A stretch of 64,000 nt of DNA from JAOPZW01 sp963835295 (lineage in GTDB: Bacteria > Actinomycetota > Thermoleophilia > Solirubrobacterales > Solirubrobacteraceae), in NCBI GenBank assembly GCA_963835295.1, contig CAWIEX010000012.1, positions 372,001 through 436,000 on the forward strand, written 5' to 3'. Each line of letters begins with the position of its first letter. Position 1 is the first letter of the stretch. This document shows, piece by piece, positions 8,432 to 16,754 of the stretch. The notes beneath the pieces were generated by a model. It searched no databases, was not told the origin of the DNA, and saw only the letters and a program-made list of their open reading frames with translations. The position numbers and the translations under genes were made by a program.

Positions 8432-10669
8432 TCAGGACAGCCGGAAGCTGCCGACGAGCGCCTCGAGCTCGTCGGCGGTCTGCGCCAGCTCGGTCGCCGA
8501 CGCGGTGATCTCCTGCGTCGCGGCCGACGTCTGCTGGGTGGACGCCGAGACCTGATCGGTGGAGATCGAGGACCGCTCGGCCACCTCGGAGACGGTGACG
8601 ATGTCGCTGCGCACGCGGTCGCTGCCGTCGGCCACCGCGTCGATCGCGGCGGCGATCTGGGCCACGCGCTCGGCCATCTCGTCGACGGCGCCGTCGATAC
8701 GCTCGAAGGACGCGCGGGCGGCTTCCACCGCGGTGACGCCCTGCTCGCCGACCTCGGTGCCGGCGTCGACCGCCTCGATCGCGCGCCGCGTCTGAGCCTG
8801 GACCTGCTCGACGAGCGCGCCGACGGCCGCGGTGGCGCGGCTGGACTCCTCGGCGAGCGTGCGCACCTCGTCGGCGACGACGGCGAAGCCGCGCCCGTGC
8901 TCGCCCGCGCGGGCCGCCTCGATGGCCGCGTTCAGGGCCAGGAGGTTCGTCTGCTTGGCGATCCCGGCGATGGTGTCGACGATCGTGCCGATCTCCTCGG
9001 ACTTCGCGCCGAGCTCGCGGATGGTCTCGGTCGCGCGGCCGGAGGTCGCGCGCAGGCCGCGCATCGCCTGCGAGGCGGCAGACACCGTGGCGGCGCCCTC
9101 GCGGGCCAGCGTGCGGGCCTCCTCGGCGCTGCGCTGCGTGGCGACGACCTGGTCGGCCGAGGCCCGCGAGGCGCCGGCCATCTCCTCGGCCAGCGCGCGC
9201 GTGCGCTCGACGGTGTCGACCTGCTCGCGCGCACCGCTCGACATGCCCTCCATCGCGGTGGCGATCTCGTCGATGGCGCGGCCGGCCTCCTCAGAGGTCC
9301 CGGCCATCTGCTGCGAGGCGACGCCGAGCCGCGCGGCCGAGCCCGACAGCCGGCCGACGAGCGCGCGCAGCTGCCCGGCCATGGACGTGAAGGCGATGCC
9401 GAAGACGTCGCGCTCGGAGCGCGGGGCGTGCTCGACGCTGAGGTCGCCGCTGGCGATGCGCCCCGCGGCGTCGGCGGCCTCGCGCAGGTAGGCGACCATC
9501 CGCTCGAAGGCCTGGGCGAGCGCACCGATCTCGTCGCGGCTGCGCACGTCGAGGTCCTGCTCGAGGTCGCCCTCGGCGATCGCGTCGGCGGTGCCGACCA
9601 TGCGAGCGACCGAGCGCGTCATGGCGAGGAAGAAGGCCAGGAAGAGATAGGCGGCCAGCGCGATGCCGATGCCCACCGCGACGTAGGCCCGGTGGGCGGT
9701 GGCGCGCCGGTGGTCGACGCGCGCGGCGAGCAGCCGGTCGAGCGCGGGGGCCAACCGCGCCTGCAGCCCGGCGGCGCCGGCGATCGCGTCCTTGCCGAAT
9801 ATGGCGGCGGCGGTCCCGTCGGGGCCGCGGTGCACCGCACGCGTGAGCTCGAGCGTGAGGGACCCGGTGGTGCCCGAGAGCTGCGCGAGAGCGGGGTCGA
9901 GCGCCGGGCGCAGCTTGGCGTCGGCCGTGTTGGCGTAGGCCGTCTTGAAGCCGGCGGCGATGGCGTCGACGGCGCCGGCGAGCACTCCTTGGTCGACCGC
10001 GAGCGCGATGCGCTCGGCCTCGGTGCTGTGCCCGGAGGCGACCATGGCGATCTCGCGGCTGCTCACGCGCGCGGCGGTCGCGAGGGCCAGCGGCGCCTTG
10101 TTGACCAGCGCGTCCATCGCGTAGTACGAGTCGAGGTCCGGATCGAGGATCAGGTTGGACTCGTTGCCGGCCTGCACGACGAGCGCGACGGCGCCGGCCG
10201 TGAGGCGGTCATAGGCTGCCAGCGTCTGGGTCGCGCCGATGGGCTCGGAGGCGAGGCTCGCCTTGATCGACGCGCGCAGGCGCTTCCACATCGCCTGGGT
10301 CCCGAGACGCGGGCCCAGGCGGGCGTCGACCGCGTCCATCGCGGCGATCGAGCGCGTGACGGCGGCCCGGGCGGCGGGCAGCGTCGTCATCGCCTCGCCG
10401 TCGCGCCCTGCGGCGCGGACGGCCAGCGACTGCGCCGTGGCGAGGTCCGCCAGCAGCCGCTGGGCGGGGACGATCTCATCGATGCCCAACCGCTCCTTGG
10501 CGCTGAAGGCGATCTGGCCGTTCTGCTGGGAGCGGAACTGCGACGTGGCGTAGAGCGCCGGCGCGATGAGCACGAGCGCGATGACGACGAGCTTGTGCGC
10601 CAGGCGCAGGCGATCGAGCGCCGCGATGGCCGGGCGCAGGAGCAGGGACGGCAGGGAACGGACGACCAC
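8432..10669 (-). CDS. Methyl-accepting chemotaxis protein
   Basis: 745-residue transmembrane chemoreceptor. A first membrane helix (LVVIALVLIAPALYATSQF) is followed by a mostly helical extracellular sensor region of about 270 residues. A second helix (GIGIALAAYLFLAFFLAM), a HAMP domain (VGTADAIAEGDLEQDLDVRS) and further HAMP-like sequence (IASGDLSVEHAPRSERD) come next. The cytoplasmic signalling domain has the conserved hairpin tip IAKQTNLLALNAAIEAARAG and GRGFAVVADEVRTLAEES. I chose GTG 10669, which begins just before the first helix; an in-frame TTG lies six bases further upstream. It lies 41 bp after the FAD oxidoreductase gene on the same strand. No che genes are in the window. Confidence 0.9.
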   Translation of the reverse strand: MVVRSLPSLLLRPAIAALDRLRLAHKLVVIALVLIAPALYATSQFRSQQNGQIAFSAKERLGIDEIVPAQRLLADLATAQSLAVRAAGRDGEAMTTLPAARAAVTRSIAAMDAVDARLGPRLGTQAMWKRLRASIKASLASEPIGATQTLAAYDRLTAGAVALVVQAGNESNLILDPDLDSYYAMDALVNKAPLALATAARVSSREIAMVASGHSTEAERIALAVDQGVLAGAVDAIAAGFKTAYANTADAKLRPALDPALAQLSGTTGSLTLELTRAVHRGPDGTAAAIFGKDAIAGAAGLQARLAPALDRLLAARVDHRRATAHRAYVAVGIGIALAAYLFLAFFLAMTRSVARMVGTADAIAEGDLEQDLDVRSRDEIGALAQAFERMVAYLREAADAAGRIASGDLSVEHAPRSERDVFGIAFTSMAGQLRALVGRLSGSAARLGVASQQMAGTSEEAGRAIDEIATAMEGMSSGAREQVDTVERTRALAEEMAGASRASADQVVATQRSAEEARTLAREGAATVSAASQAMRGLRATSGRATETIRELGAKSEEIGTIVDTIAGIAKQTNLLALNAAIEAARAGEHGRGFAVVADEVRTLAEESSRATAAVGALVEQVQAQTRRAIEAVDAGTEVGEQGVTAVEAARASFERIDGAVDEMAERVAQIAAAIDAVADGSDRVRSDIVTVSEVAERSSISTDQVSASTQQTSAATQEITASATELAQTADELEALVGSFRLS

Positions 10670-10710
10670 GCCAAGTTGTTCGGCTGGCGCGCCGCCGTTC
10701 TTGAGCGGCT

Positions 10711-11817
10711 TCAGGAGGCCTGCGTGACGAAGTCCGGCGGGGCGATCTCCAGGTAGTGCCCGAAGGACCAGTCGATGAAGGACTGGCGGTCCATCACCTC
10801 GAGCGCGCTGGTCATGGCCGGGTAGGGGTTCAGCCGGCCCACCCAGCGCTGCACGCGCAGCAGCCACGTGAAGGCCCACCGGTGCTCCTCGCAGAAGTCG
10901 GCGTAGCGCCTGAGCGCCTGCTCGCGCGCCTGGCGGCCCTCGACGACCAGGCGCAGCTCGCGCCCGCAGGCCAGGCCGAAGTAGAGCGCCGTGCGGATGC
11001 CCTCGGCCGTGGTCGGCAGGCAGTGCCCTGCGCTGTCGCCCACGAAGAAGATGCCGTCCTCCACCGGAGCGCGCATCTGGTGGGGGATCCAGTTGCCCTG
11101 GTAGCGCACGGCAGGGACGTCGAGGTCGCCCGCGAGGCGCACCGTCGGCTCCTTGACGTGGTCGCGCGGCTCGAAGGAGCCGACGCCGACGCGCAGCTCG
11201 TCGCGCGCCGGGAAGCTCCACGAGTAGCCCGCACGCACGTAGGCGGGGTCGAGCCACAGCTCGAGGTCGTCGCCGGAGGCGTGGGGGTGGACCTCCAGCC
11301 CGCGCGACAGGCGCGCGTCGGGGGGCTGGATGGCGCGGGGCGCGTTGGAGAGCACCCGCCGCCAGCCGAGGGCGTCGACGATCAGCGGCGCGGAGAGCTC
11401 GCCGCGGTCGGTGTGCACGGTGAGCCCGGTCCTGCCGTCGACCTTGGCCGTGTCGAAGTGGACGTCGGGCGCCTGGGCGCGCAGCAGGCGGCACAGCTCG
11501 GGGTAGTCGAAGGTCGAGAACGTCCACGGGAGGGTCCAGCGGAAGGTCTTGGTCGGGGTGTGGATGACCAGGTCGCGGAAGGTCTGGCGCAGCGACGCCT
11601 CGAGCCCGAGGGCGTGCAGCCACTCGGTCGGCGCCGCGCAGGCGCTCGTCTGGCGCTCGCCGACCTCGTAGCGGTCGAGCATGAGCACGCGGGCGCCGGA
11701 GCCGGCGAGCTCGCGGCAGACGGCCAGGCCGGCGAAGCTCGCACCGCACACGATCACGTCCCAATCGGGGTGCAGAGGGGTGCGCTCGGCACCCCGTTTG
11801 GTGGCGCGAACCGGCAT
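10711..11817 (-). CDS. FAD-dependent oxidoreductase, geranylgeranyl reductase-like
   Basis: 368 residues. The N-terminal dinucleotide-binding motif is DVIVCGASFAGLAVCRELAG with the ribose-binding Asp in VLMLDR. The second FAD motif is IFFVGDSAGHCLPTTAEGIR, the GD pattern of p-hydroxybenzoate hydroxylase and geranylgeranyl-reductase-type flavoproteins. Related enzymes reduce isoprenoid chains or hydroxylate aromatic rings; the substrate cannot be set from sequence. It is divergent from rpsA, 59 bp away. Confidence 0.83.
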   Translation of the reverse strand: MPVRATKRGAERTPLHPDWDVIVCGASFAGLAVCRELAGSGARVLMLDRYEVGERQTSACAAPTEWLHALGLEASLRQTFRDLVIHTPTKTFRWTLPWTFSTFDYPELCRLLRAQAPDVHFDTAKVDGRTGLTVHTDRGELSAPLIVDALGWRRVLSNAPRAIQPPDARLSRGLEVHPHASGDDLELWLDPAYVRAGYSWSFPARDELRVGVGSFEPRDHVKEPTVRLAGDLDVPAVRYQGNWIPHQMRAPVEDGIFFVGDSAGHCLPTTAEGIRTALYFGLACGRELRLVVEGRQAREQALRRYADFCEEHRWAFTWLLRVQRWVGRLNPYPAMTSALEVMDRQSFIDWSFGHYLEIAPPDFVTQAS

Positions 11818-11860
11818 GGGCGCTGGGGATTCTAGGAACTCGCCCCATGTCGGCCTGCGC

Positions 11861-11866
11861 TACCCT
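11861..11866 (+). promoter_or_regulatory. Candidate -10 box of the rpsA operon
   Basis: TACCCT ten bases before the ATG at 11877. No Shine-Dalgarno sequence precedes that ATG, in line with a very short or absent leader. Confidence 0.35.
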
Positions 11867-11876
11867 ACGCCGTCAC

Positions 11877-13469
11877 ATGACCCAGACCCTCAACCCCCCG
11901 ACCGCGGACGCGAAGGTCGTCGAAGGTAGCGACGGCCTGCTGCTGGAAATCGACGGTCAGATCGTCCCGAACTACGACGCCACCTTTGCCCCCTTCGAGG
12001 AGGGCGAGGTCGTCTCCGGCCGTGTCGTGCGCATCGACAACGACGAGGTCCTCGTCGACATCGGCTACAAGAGCGAGGGGGTCATCCCCTCCAACGAGCT
12101 TTCCATCCGCAAGAACGTCGACCCGCACGACGAGGTCGAGCTCGGCGAGGAGGTCGACGCGCTGGTCCTCACCAAGGAGGACCAGGACGGCCGCCTCATC
12201 ATGTCCAAGAAGCGCGCCCGCTTCGAGAAGGCGTGGCGGCGCATCGAGGCAGCGGCCGAGTCCGGCGATCCCGTCGAGGGCACCGTGATCGAGGTCGTCA
12301 AGGGCGGCCTCATCATCGACCTCGGCGTGCGCGGCTTCCTGCCCGCCTCGCTGGTCGACATCCGCCGCGTGCCCAACCTCGACGAGTACATGGGCACGAA
12401 GATCGAGACCAAGGTCATCGAGCTCAACCGCTCGCGCAACAACGTGGTCCTCAGCCGCCGCGCCGTGCTCGAGGAGGAGCGCAAGGAGCAGCGCCAGGAG
12501 ATCCTCGATCAGCTGCAGCCGGGCATGATCGTCGAGGGCCAGATCTCGAACATCGTCGACTTCGGGGCCTTCGTCGACCTCAACGGCATCGACGGCCTCA
12601 TCCACATCTCCGAGCTCTCGTGGTCGCACGTCAACCACCCGAGCGAGGTCATCAACATCGGCGACACCGTGCAGGTCAAGGTCCTCGACATCGACCGCGA
12701 CCGCCAGCGCATCTCCCTGGGCCTCAAGCAGACCCAGGAGGACCCGTGGCAGCGCGTCGTCGACACCTACAACGTGGGCGACGAGCTCGAGGGCACCGTC
12801 ACCAAGGTCGTCACCTTCGGCGCCTTCGTCGAGATCCTCGACGGCGTCGAGGGCCTCGTGCACATCTCTGAGCTGGCCAACCACCACGTGGAGAACCCGC
12901 GCGAGGTCGTGCAGCCGGGCGACGACGTCAAGGTCCGCATCCTCGAGATCGACACCGAGCGCCGGCGGCTGTCGCTGTCGGTCAAGCGCGTCGAGGGCCA
13001 GATCCTGCCCAGCCGCGTCCCCGAGGGCCCGCAGGCGGTGTCCGAGGGCGCAGGCGATCTCGACGACCTGCCCGACCTGGCCCTGAGCGACGACGTCTTC
13101 TCCGGCGCCGCGCCGGCGGCGGCCGAGGAGCAGCCCGAGGCGGCCACGGCGGTGGCGGAGCCCGAGGCGCCGGCCGCGGAGCCTGCGGCGGCGGCTGAGC
13201 CCGCGGCGCCGGCGGCTGAGCCCGAGGCGCCGGCGGCTGAGCCCGCGGCGCCGGCGGCGGAGCCCGCGGCGCCGGCGGCGGAGCCTGCGGCGGCGGCTGA
13301 GCCCGCGGCTGAGCCCGCGGCGCCGGCGGCGGAGCCTGCGGCGGCGGCTGAGCCCGCGGCGCCGGCGGCCGAGCCCGAAGCGGCGGCGGAGCCTGCGGCG
13401 GCGGCCGACCCCGCGGCGCCCGCGGAGCCGGCCGAGCCGGAGACGCCGGCGGCCGACGAGGAGGCCTGA
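11877..13469 (+). CDS. rpsA: 30S ribosomal protein S1 with a long Ala-Pro-Glu tail
   Basis: 530 residues with four S1 RNA-binding domains at about 31-100, 118-185, 204-272 and 289-358, for example GEVVSGRVVRIDNDEVLVDI and GQISNIVDFGAFVDLNGIDG. Four domains is the short actinobacterial form; E. coli has six. From about residue 415 the chain is a low-complexity acidic tail of nearly only Ala, Pro and Glu, encoded by near-tandem repeats. ATG 11877 is preferred over an ATG 30 bases upstream because it places TACCCT ten bases ahead. coaE follows with an overlapping start, and a 10-bp hairpin covers the junction. Confidence 0.95.
   Translation: MTQTLNPPTADAKVVEGSDGLLLEIDGQIVPNYDATFAPFEEGEVVSGRVVRIDNDEVLVDIGYKSEGVIPSNELSIRKNVDPHDEVELGEEVDALVLTKEDQDGRLIMSKKRARFEKAWRRIEAAAESGDPVEGTVIEVVKGGLIIDLGVRGFLPASLVDIRRVPNLDEYMGTKIETKVIELNRSRNNVVLSRRAVLEEERKEQRQEILDQLQPGMIVEGQISNIVDFGAFVDLNGIDGLIHISELSWSHVNHPSEVINIGDTVQVKVLDIDRDRQRISLGLKQTQEDPWQRVVDTYNVGDELEGTVTKVVTFGAFVEILDGVEGLVHISELANHHVENPREVVQPGDDVKVRILEIDTERRRLSLSVKRVEGQILPSRVPEGPQAVSEGAGDLDDLPDLALSDDVFSGAAPAAAEEQPEAATAVAEPEAPAAEPAAAAEPAAPAAEPEAPAAEPAAPAAEPAAPAAEPAAAAEPAAEPAAPAAEPAAAAEPAAPAAEPEAAAEPAAAADPAAPAEPAEPETPAADEEA
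13120..13466 (+). repeat. Degenerate tandem repeats encoding the RpsA Ala-Pro-Glu tail
   Basis: The DNA repeats units such as gcggcgccggcggctgagccc with small variations over about 340 bp. They encode strings of EPAAPAA, EPAAAA and EPEAPAA. The repeats are in frame and could expand or contract by slippage without breaking the gene. They would also be prone to assembly collapse. Confidence 0.8.
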
Positions 13470-13482
13470 GCCCTCAGGCCTC
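13461..13482 (+). promoter_or_regulatory. Hairpin spanning the rpsA stop and the coaE start
   Basis: GAGGCCTGAG-cc-CTCAGGCCTC is a perfect 10-bp inverted repeat; in RNA about nine pairs could form with a 4-nt loop. It contains the rpsA TGA and the proposed coaE CTG. No T tract follows, so it is not a classical terminator. It may limit coaE translation until the ribosome terminating on rpsA opens it. Confidence 0.45.
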
Positions 13483-14092
13483 AGCCCGCGTCCCCTTCGT
13501 CGGGCTGACCGGCGGGCTGGGCGCGGGCAAGTCCACCGCGCTCGCCGCTCTCGAGCGGCTGGGCGCGGCGACGATCTCCGCCGACGCGGTCGTCCACGAG
13601 CTCTACGGCTCCGACGTGGTGCGCGACGCCGTCACTGAGCGCTGGGGTCCCGAGGTCGCGCCGGGCGGCACCGTCGACCGCGCCGCGGTGGCGCAGCGAG
13701 CCTTCGCGGCGCCCGACGAGCGGGCGTGGCTCGAGGGCCTGCTGTGGCCGCTGGTGGGCGCGCGCGTCGCCCAATGGCGCGCGGCGCTCGCCGACGCCGA
13801 CCCGCCGCCGCGCGCCGCGGTCGTCGAGACCCCGCTGCTCTTCGAGGCCGGCCTGGAGGGCGGCTACGATGCCACCATCGCGGTCGTCGCCGACGAGGAC
13901 GTGCGCGCCGCGCGCGCCGCCGCGCGCGGCCACCACGCGGTCGACGAGCGGTCCGCGCGCCAACTGTCACAGGAGGAGAAAGCGGCGCGGGCGACGTACG
14001 TGGTCGCAAACAGCGGAACCGTCGAGCAGCTGGAGCTTGCGCTGGCCGCCGTCCTTGAGAAGCTAGACGCCGCCGCCGTTGCCGAGAGATGA
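13466..14092 (+). CDS. coaE: Dephospho-CoA kinase
   Basis: Last step of coenzyme A synthesis, phosphorylation of dephospho-CoA. P-loop GLTGGLGAGKST, the ISADAVVHELY segment and the lid region EDVRAARAAAR match CoaE. The conserved P-loop lies upstream of the first in-frame GTG (13616), so the real start must be earlier. In frame, no ATG, GTG or TTG occurs between the rpsA 3' end and the P-loop. The CTG at 13466, overlapping the rpsA stop as CTGA, gives 208 residues, the usual CoaE length. The gene overlaps the transglycosylase start by ATGA (14089-14092). Confidence 0.85.
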   Translation: MSPQASARVPFVGLTGGLGAGKSTALAALERLGAATISADAVVHELYGSDVVRDAVTERWGPEVAPGGTVDRAAVAQRAFAAPDERAWLEGLLWPLVGARVAQWRAALADADPPPRAAVVETPLLFEAGLEGGYDATIAVVADEDVRAARAAARGHHAVDERSARQLSQEEKAARATYVVANSGTVEQLELALAAVLEKLDAAAVAER

Positions 14093-14748
14093 GCGCCCAT
14101 CCCCAGACAGCCACCCGCCGCCGCCCGAGCGCGCCCGCGCGCCGGGCCGCCGCCCGCCGGCGCGCCGTGCTGCGCCGGCGGCTCGCGGCCGGCGTGGGGG
14201 CGGCGCTGCTGGTGGCGATGGCGATCGTCCTCGCCTGGCCGCAGTTCCACCACGCCGTGCGCGAGATCACCCTCCCGCTGCGCCACGAGGACATCATCCG
14301 CCAGCAGGCCCACGACAAGGGCCTCGATCCTGCGCTCATCGCCGCCGTGATCTACACCGAGTCGCACTTCCGCGACGGCCAGGTCTCAGTCGCCGGCGCG
14401 CAGGGCCTGATGCAGCTCACCCCGGCCACCGCGCGGTACATCGCGCACAAGTCCGGCGGGACGCAGTTCGTCGTCGACGACCTGGGGACGCCGCAGGTCA
14501 ACATCGCCTATGGCGCCTACTACCTGCGCTATCTGCTGCGCCGTTACGAGGGCAACGTGGACTTCGCGCTCGCGGCCTACAACGCCGGCGAGGGCAACGT
14601 CGACCGCTGGCTCTCGGCCGCCAGGGCGCGCCAGCGCGCCCTGACGGTCACGGCGATCCCGTACTCGGAGACGCGCGCCTACGTCCAGCGCGTGCTCACG
14701 GTCCGCGGGCAGTACCGCCGGTCGTACTCGGCGCAGCTCGGAACCTAG
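14089..14748 (+). CDS. Membrane-anchored lytic transglycosylase (SLT domain)
   Basis: 219 residues. An Arg-rich cytoplasmic start is followed by one membrane anchor (about 34-52, VGAALLVAMAIVLAWPQF). The soluble lytic transglycosylase domain has catalytic Glu in AAVIYTESHFRDG, then GAQGLMQLTPATA, NIAYGAYYLRYLL and ALAAYNAGEGNVDRWL. It would cleave peptidoglycan between MurNAc and GlcNAc outside the membrane. It is the third gene of the rpsA-coaE operon. Its stop shares a CTAG with the convergent hipA stop (14745-14748). Confidence 0.92.
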   Translation: MSAHPQTATRRRPSAPARRAAARRRAVLRRRLAAGVGAALLVAMAIVLAWPQFHHAVREITLPLRHEDIIRQQAHDKGLDPALIAAVIYTESHFRDGQVSVAGAQGLMQLTPATARYIAHKSGGTQFVVDDLGTPQVNIAYGAYYLRYLLRRYEGNVDFALAAYNAGEGNVDRWLSAARARQRALTVTAIPYSETRAYVQRVLTVRGQYRRSYSAQLGT

Positions 14749-15959
14749 AGCCCTCCGAGTCGCTGGACTCGCCGGTTGATCTGCTTCACGGTGGGGTTGT
14801 CATGAGCAGGCGTCGCTGCCAGCACGTCAGCCTCGCGGACCGCGCGTGCGACCAGGTCACGGACAGTCGTGGCCACGAACGCTGGTCGATAGCCAGCATC
14901 GGTCGCCAACGCGGACCAGGACGCGTCCGTAACCTCGTCGAGGCGCCGGGCGCCGTCGATGCTCATGGCCAGGCGGGTCGTCAACTCCGGGTAGACGACG
15001 GTGCTGACGATGTCATAGAGCGGTGCCAGGGTTGGCGCGCCGCGGTCGTACAGCAACGAGTAGTTCTTGCCGTGCGCATCGCAGTTGCCGACGATCCAAT
15101 TGAACGCCACGGCACGGATCAGACGCGGCAGTTCTTGGGCCGGGATCGGCGTCGCGTTACGGAGCAGTTGAGCGCACTGCGCGATGGTGGGACCGCCCTC
15201 CTGCTGATACTTCTTCTCGGCGGGCAGTCCAAGGGCCTGACAGATGTCCTCCTGATGCAGGCGGCGAATGGGATCGGTCGTCAGATCGCGGTCATACCGC
15301 TCGACGATCAGGAAGGGCAGACGAGAAGTGGTCTCGGCCTTTCGGACATCGGCCACAGGTAGCTCACACGCTCGCGCGAGCGCCATACAGAAGGCCTCGT
15401 TGTCCACCAGGCCAGGGAACCGGTCGGGTTGCGGCTTGAGAATGTGCGTGGTCGGTGCCGCAGAGTTCGTCGGAACGGCCATCCGGCCGTCGTCATCGAT
15501 GATGACTGGGACCTTCGGCTGTGCGCCGGCAAGCGACAGTCGGATTCCTTCGGCGGGGTCTGCGGCCAACGGGCGCTGAGGCAGTTCGGCCAGCAGCCGA
15601 GCAAGATCACCGTCATCCAGACGCTCGGACGTCGGCTCGCCGGGTGGCTCGACATCTTCTGCCAAGAGGGTGATCGCGCCGGCTACATCGCCCCCGACCT
15701 CCTCGAGCATTCCGTAGTCGTTGCTCGCTGAGATGCCGAGGTTGCGCGCGAGCACCTCGCGCACGTCGCCCTCGGGGAGGAGCCCGCCGAACACCGCCCG
15801 CACCGGCCCGTGCCCGTACGCGTGCTCTTGGACCGGCAGCGCCCATGACACGGGCGGCCCTTCGTATGCGACGTCGTAGCGAAATTGGAGGTTGCCGTTC
15901 GACTTGCGGATCAGCTTGCCGGCGCGGCGGCCCGCCAGCCATACCACCAGTGTGCTCAC
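14745..15959 (-). CDS. hipA: HipA-family serine/threonine kinase toxin
   Basis: 404 residues with both HipA parts. The N-terminal couple_hipA region is about 1-105. The kinase core has the nucleotide-loop motif LSLAGAQPKVPV (E. coli HipA has an AGAQEK-type loop with the autophosphorylated Ser), catalytic Asp in IVGNCDAHGKNYSLL and metal-binding Asp in LAPLYDIVST. E. coli HipA phosphorylates glutamyl-tRNA synthetase and induces persistence; the target here is inferred only. Its ATG overlaps the hipB stop (15956-15959), so toxin follows antitoxin in one transcript. Confidence 0.93.
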   Translation of the reverse strand: MSTLVVWLAGRRAGKLIRKSNGNLQFRYDVAYEGPPVSWALPVQEHAYGHGPVRAVFGGLLPEGDVREVLARNLGISASNDYGMLEEVGGDVAGAITLLAEDVEPPGEPTSERLDDGDLARLLAELPQRPLAADPAEGIRLSLAGAQPKVPVIIDDDGRMAVPTNSAAPTTHILKPQPDRFPGLVDNEAFCMALARACELPVADVRKAETTSRLPFLIVERYDRDLTTDPIRRLHQEDICQALGLPAEKKYQQEGGPTIAQCAQLLRNATPIPAQELPRLIRAVAFNWIVGNCDAHGKNYSLLYDRGAPTLAPLYDIVSTVVYPELTTRLAMSIDGARRLDEVTDASWSALATDAGYRPAFVATTVRDLVARAVREADVLAATPAHDNPTVKQINRRVQRLGGL

Positions 15960-16171
15960 CGGAATCGCTCACGGAGTTCGACGTCGAAGCCGACCGCTTC
16001 GGCCACTCGAAGCGCGATGTTCAGCTGCACAGACGGCTTGCCGCGCTCGAGTTCGCCGATGACTCGGCGATTGACACCAACCACGTCCGCAACATCGCCT
16101 TGGCTGAGACCCAGACGCTTGCGTCGATCGCGAATCTGTTGGCCGAAGCCTAGGGGGGTGGAATCCGACAT
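15956..16171 (-). CDS. hipB: HipB-family antitoxin / Xre repressor
   Basis: 71 residues, almost entirely one helix-turn-helix domain: IRDRRKRLGLSQGDVADVVG then NRRVIGELERGKPSVQLNIA. It lacks a long C-terminal tail. It precedes hipA with a 4-bp overlap. Four copies of a 12-bp palindrome lie just upstream of its ATG, the nearest beginning 3 bp before it, so strong cooperative autorepression is likely. Confidence 0.93.
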   Translation of the reverse strand: MSDSTPLGFGQQIRDRRKRLGLSQGDVADVVGVNRRVIGELERGKPSVQLNIALRVAEAVGFDVELRERFR

Positions 16172-16173
16172 GG

Positions 16174-16303
16174 TACCGATCGGTAACTATAGGGCTCATG
16201 ATGAAGAAGTGCTACCGATCGGTATCAGGCCCGCTGGGATTTGCCGGATTGTTACCGCTCGGTACCAGTATGCTTCGTGCGGGCCCATTGCTACCGATCG
16301 GTA
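16174..16303. promoter_or_regulatory. Four-site palindromic operator array of hipBA
   Basis: The 12-bp palindrome TACCGATCGGTA occurs at 16174-16185, 16213-16224 and 16292-16303. A one-mismatch copy, TACCGCTCGGTA, is at 16253-16264. Centres are 39, 40 and 39 bp apart. A -10-like TATAGT on the minus strand (16186-16191) lies between sites 1 and 2, so binding would block the hipBA promoter. E. coli hipBA also has four operators, with a different sequence. Site 4 lies about 30 bp from the VOC gene's probable promoter, so HipB could influence both directions. Confidence 0.75.
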
Positions 16304-16333
16304 CCGGGCGTTCGCTCGGAGCTTCCCTTTCGT

Positions 16334-16339
16334 TAGATT
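16334..16339 (+). promoter_or_regulatory. Candidate -10 box of the VOC gene
   Basis: TAGATT seven bases before the ATG at 16347. This is another leaderless-type promoter, 30 bp downstream of the last hipBA operator. Confidence 0.4.
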
Positions 16340-16346
16340 CACCAGC

Positions 16347-16754
16347 ATGAGCTCCGCACCTGCCGCCGCCGTGATCACCGGCGTCGACTTCGTCTCCATT
16401 CCCACCCGGGACCTCGACCGCAGCGTCGCCTTCTACGGGCAGACGCTCGGCCTCGAGCGCTCGGCCTATCGCCCCGATCGCAACCACGCCGAGTTCGAGA
16501 CCGGCACCGTCACCATCAACGTCATGGATCCCGAGCGCATGGGCGTCGGGTCGTTCACGCCCAACGCCAACCTCATCGCGTTGCACGTCGACGACGTCGA
16601 GCAGGCGCGCGCGACGCTGACCGAGCGCGGCGTGGCCTTCGCCGGCGACACCTTCGACACCGGCGTCTGCCACATGGCCTTCTTCGCCGATCCCGACGGC
16701 AACGCGCTGATGCTCCACCACCGCTACGCGCCGCGGGAGAGCGCCGGTCAGTAG
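16347..16754 (+). CDS. VOC (glyoxalase/bleomycin resistance) family protein
   Basis: 135-residue protein with the paired beta-alpha-beta-beta-beta modules of the vicinal oxygen chelate fold: DFVSIPTRDLDRSVAFYGQ at the start and ALHVDDVEQARATLTERG then FFADPDGNALMLHHRY in the second half. The His/Glu metal-ligand pattern is partly visible. Related proteins include glyoxalases and dioxygenases; no substrate can be assigned. The stop overlaps the convergent DsrE gene by seven bases. Confidence 0.85.
   Translation: MSSAPAAAVITGVDFVSIPTRDLDRSVAFYGQTLGLERSAYRPDRNHAEFETGTVTINVMDPERMGVGSFTPNANLIALHVDDVEQARATLTERGVAFAGDTFDTGVCHMAFFADPDGNALMLHHRYAPRESAGQ

Noticed and set aside
8399..10756. Long plus-strand open frame opposite the chemoreceptor
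   Set aside because: It is the reverse complement of an intact MCP gene. Its translation is Gly/Arg/Ala-rich without domains.
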